Assembly (NCBI GenBank): GCA_027353565.1
Contig: DAIEHO010000228.1
Coordinates: 1-6,674, forward strand
DNA length: 6,674 bases
Direction of reading: 5' to 3'
From: Propionibacteriaceae bacterium
Lineage (GTDB): Bacteria > Actinomycetota > Actinomycetes > Propionibacteriales > Propionibacteriaceae
The translations under genes and the position numbers were made by a program. Positions 5,844 to 6,674 of the stretch are shown one piece after another. Numbering within the stretch: position 1 is the first letter of the stretch; each line of letters opens with the position of its first letter. The notes under the pieces were generated by a model. That model was given only the letters and a program-made list of their open reading frames with translations. It made no database searches and was not told the DNA's origin.

Positions 5844-5850
5844 GGACACC

Positions 5851-6674
5851 ATGGCGCAGGATGCGACGACGGTCGACGCGGGCGGCCGTGAGGTCAGGAT
5901 CTCGAGCCCGACCAAGGTCTACTTCCCCGACCTCGGCCTCACCAAGCTCGACATCGTCTCGTACGTCCTCGCCGTCGGGCCAGGCATCCTGGCAGCCCTG
6001 CACGATCGCCCGGTCACCATGGAACGCTGGCCCGAAGGGGTCACCCCCGACGCGTCGCTGCGTGGTCCTGACAACCCTGGTGGCAGCGCCTTCTACCAGA
6101 AGCACGCACCGGCCCGCGGTATTCCGGACTGGGTCCAGACGACCACGGTGACGTTCCCGTCGGGGCGCCGGGCGGTCGAGGTCGCCCCGGCCGATCTCGC
6201 GACAATCGTGTGGATGGTCAACCTCGGCACGATCCGTTTCCATCCCTGGCCCGTACGGCATCCCCGTACCGATGACGTCGACCAGCTGAGGATCGACCTC
6301 GACCCTCAGCCCGGCACGACGTTCGACGAGGCCCGGGAGGCAGCGCTGGGCCTTCGGGAGGTCCTCCTCGACGCCGGGCTCACCGGGTTCGCGAAGACCT
6401 CCGGCGGGCGAGGGCTGCACGTGTTCGCCCGGATCGAGGCAGCGGACTTCATCGACGCGCGGCACGCCGCGATCGCCGTCGGCCGCGAGCTCGAGCGGCG
6501 CATGCCCGAGCGTGTCACCACCGCGTGGTGGAAGGAGGAGCGCGGCCGCAGGATCTTCGTCGACGTCAACCAGATGGCTCGCGACCGGCTCATGGCGTCC
6601 GCATACTCGATCCGTCCCACACCCGAGGCACGCGTGTCAGCGCCGCTCACCTGGGACGAGCTGCCCGATGCGCA
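5851..6674 (+). CDS. LigD-type NHEJ polymerase (primase-like) domain protein, 3'-truncated by window end
   Basis: This is an archaeo-eukaryotic primase-superfamily polymerase of the LigD polymerase type. In bacterial non-homologous end joining these proteins fill gaps, often with ribonucleotides, at Ku-bound DNA ends. The 274 visible residues show most of the domain: ISSPTKVYFPDLGLTKLDIV (17-36), MERWPEG (57-63), FYQKHAP (81-87), the metal-binding pair Asp149 and Asp151 in RIDLDPQPG, SGGRGLHVF with His190 (184-192), the third acidic residue Asp238 in IFVDVNQ, and YSIRPTPEARVSAPLTWDEL (252-271). All catalytic residues look intact. The ATG at 5851 opens the domain directly and a leaderless -10 fits. 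The stop lies beyond the window, so it cannot be told whether this is a stand-alone polymerase or whether nuclease and ligase domains follow as in mycobacterial LigD. No LexA box was seen upstream. Confidence 0.93.
   Translation, partial: MAQDATTVDAGGREVRISSPTKVYFPDLGLTKLDIVSYVLAVGPGILAALHDRPVTMERWPEGVTPDASLRGPDNPGGSAFYQKHAPARGIPDWVQTTTVTFPSGRRAVEVAPADLATIVWMVNLGTIRFHPWPVRHPRTDDVDQLRIDLDPQPGTTFDEAREAALGLREVLLDAGLTGFAKTSGGRGLHVFARIEAADFIDARHAAIAVGRELERRMPERVTTAWWKEERGRRIFVDVNQMARDRLMASAYSIRPTPEARVSAPLTWDELPDA

Noticed and set aside
5811..5915. Longer msrB frame reaching 5915
   Set aside because: The added N-terminus has no MsrB similarity and lacks a ribosome binding site. It would overlap the polymerase gene, whereas the GTG at 5810 has a strong Shine-Dalgarno sequence.

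Overview
This is a high-GC window from an actinobacterium. The signs are strong G/C preference at third codon positions, GTG starts, several apparently leaderless genes, an actinobacterial-type LexA box, and the actinobacterial gene set dxs / RNase D / DUF3000 / msrB. Abundant CGTACG-type codon pairs make Nocardioidaceae or relatives a guess, not a conclusion. No mobile elements, CRISPR arrays, tRNA or rRNA genes were seen. It reads as chromosomal core sequence.

Left part (1-1545): a strong hairpin lies directly behind a reverse-strand HIT-family protein gene. This is followed, divergently, by a small five-helix membrane protein of unknown function. Next is a 139-residue uncharacterised protein whose promoter (TTGACG-N17-CATAAT) is overlapped by a perfect 16-bp LexA (SOS) box. 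This is the most interesting item here: an apparently DNA-damage-induced gene of unknown function.

Middle (1546-5339): dxs, the first enzyme of the MEP isoprenoid pathway, runs forward from a probable leaderless start. It converges on a reverse-strand pair, DUF3000 then RNase D, that overlap by ATGA and are probably translationally coupled. A hairpin sits between the convergent stops.

Right part (5340-6674): reverse-strand msrB (methionine-R-sulfoxide reductase) is divergent from a LigD-type polymerase (primase-like NHEJ polymerase) gene that runs off the window end. Two candidate -10 boxes lie back to back between them.

The order msrB, DUF3000, rnd, convergent dxs matches the Mycobacterium tuberculosis Rv2674 / Rv2680 / Rv2681 / Rv2682c neighbourhood. 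However, the intervening genes, including hemE/hemY/hemQ, are absent: DUF3000 and msrB are separated by only 60 bp. Most genes here are housekeeping (isoprenoids, RNA processing, oxidised-protein repair) and appear to be separately transcribed. Two have a possible link to DNA damage: the LexA-box gene and the LigD-type polymerase.
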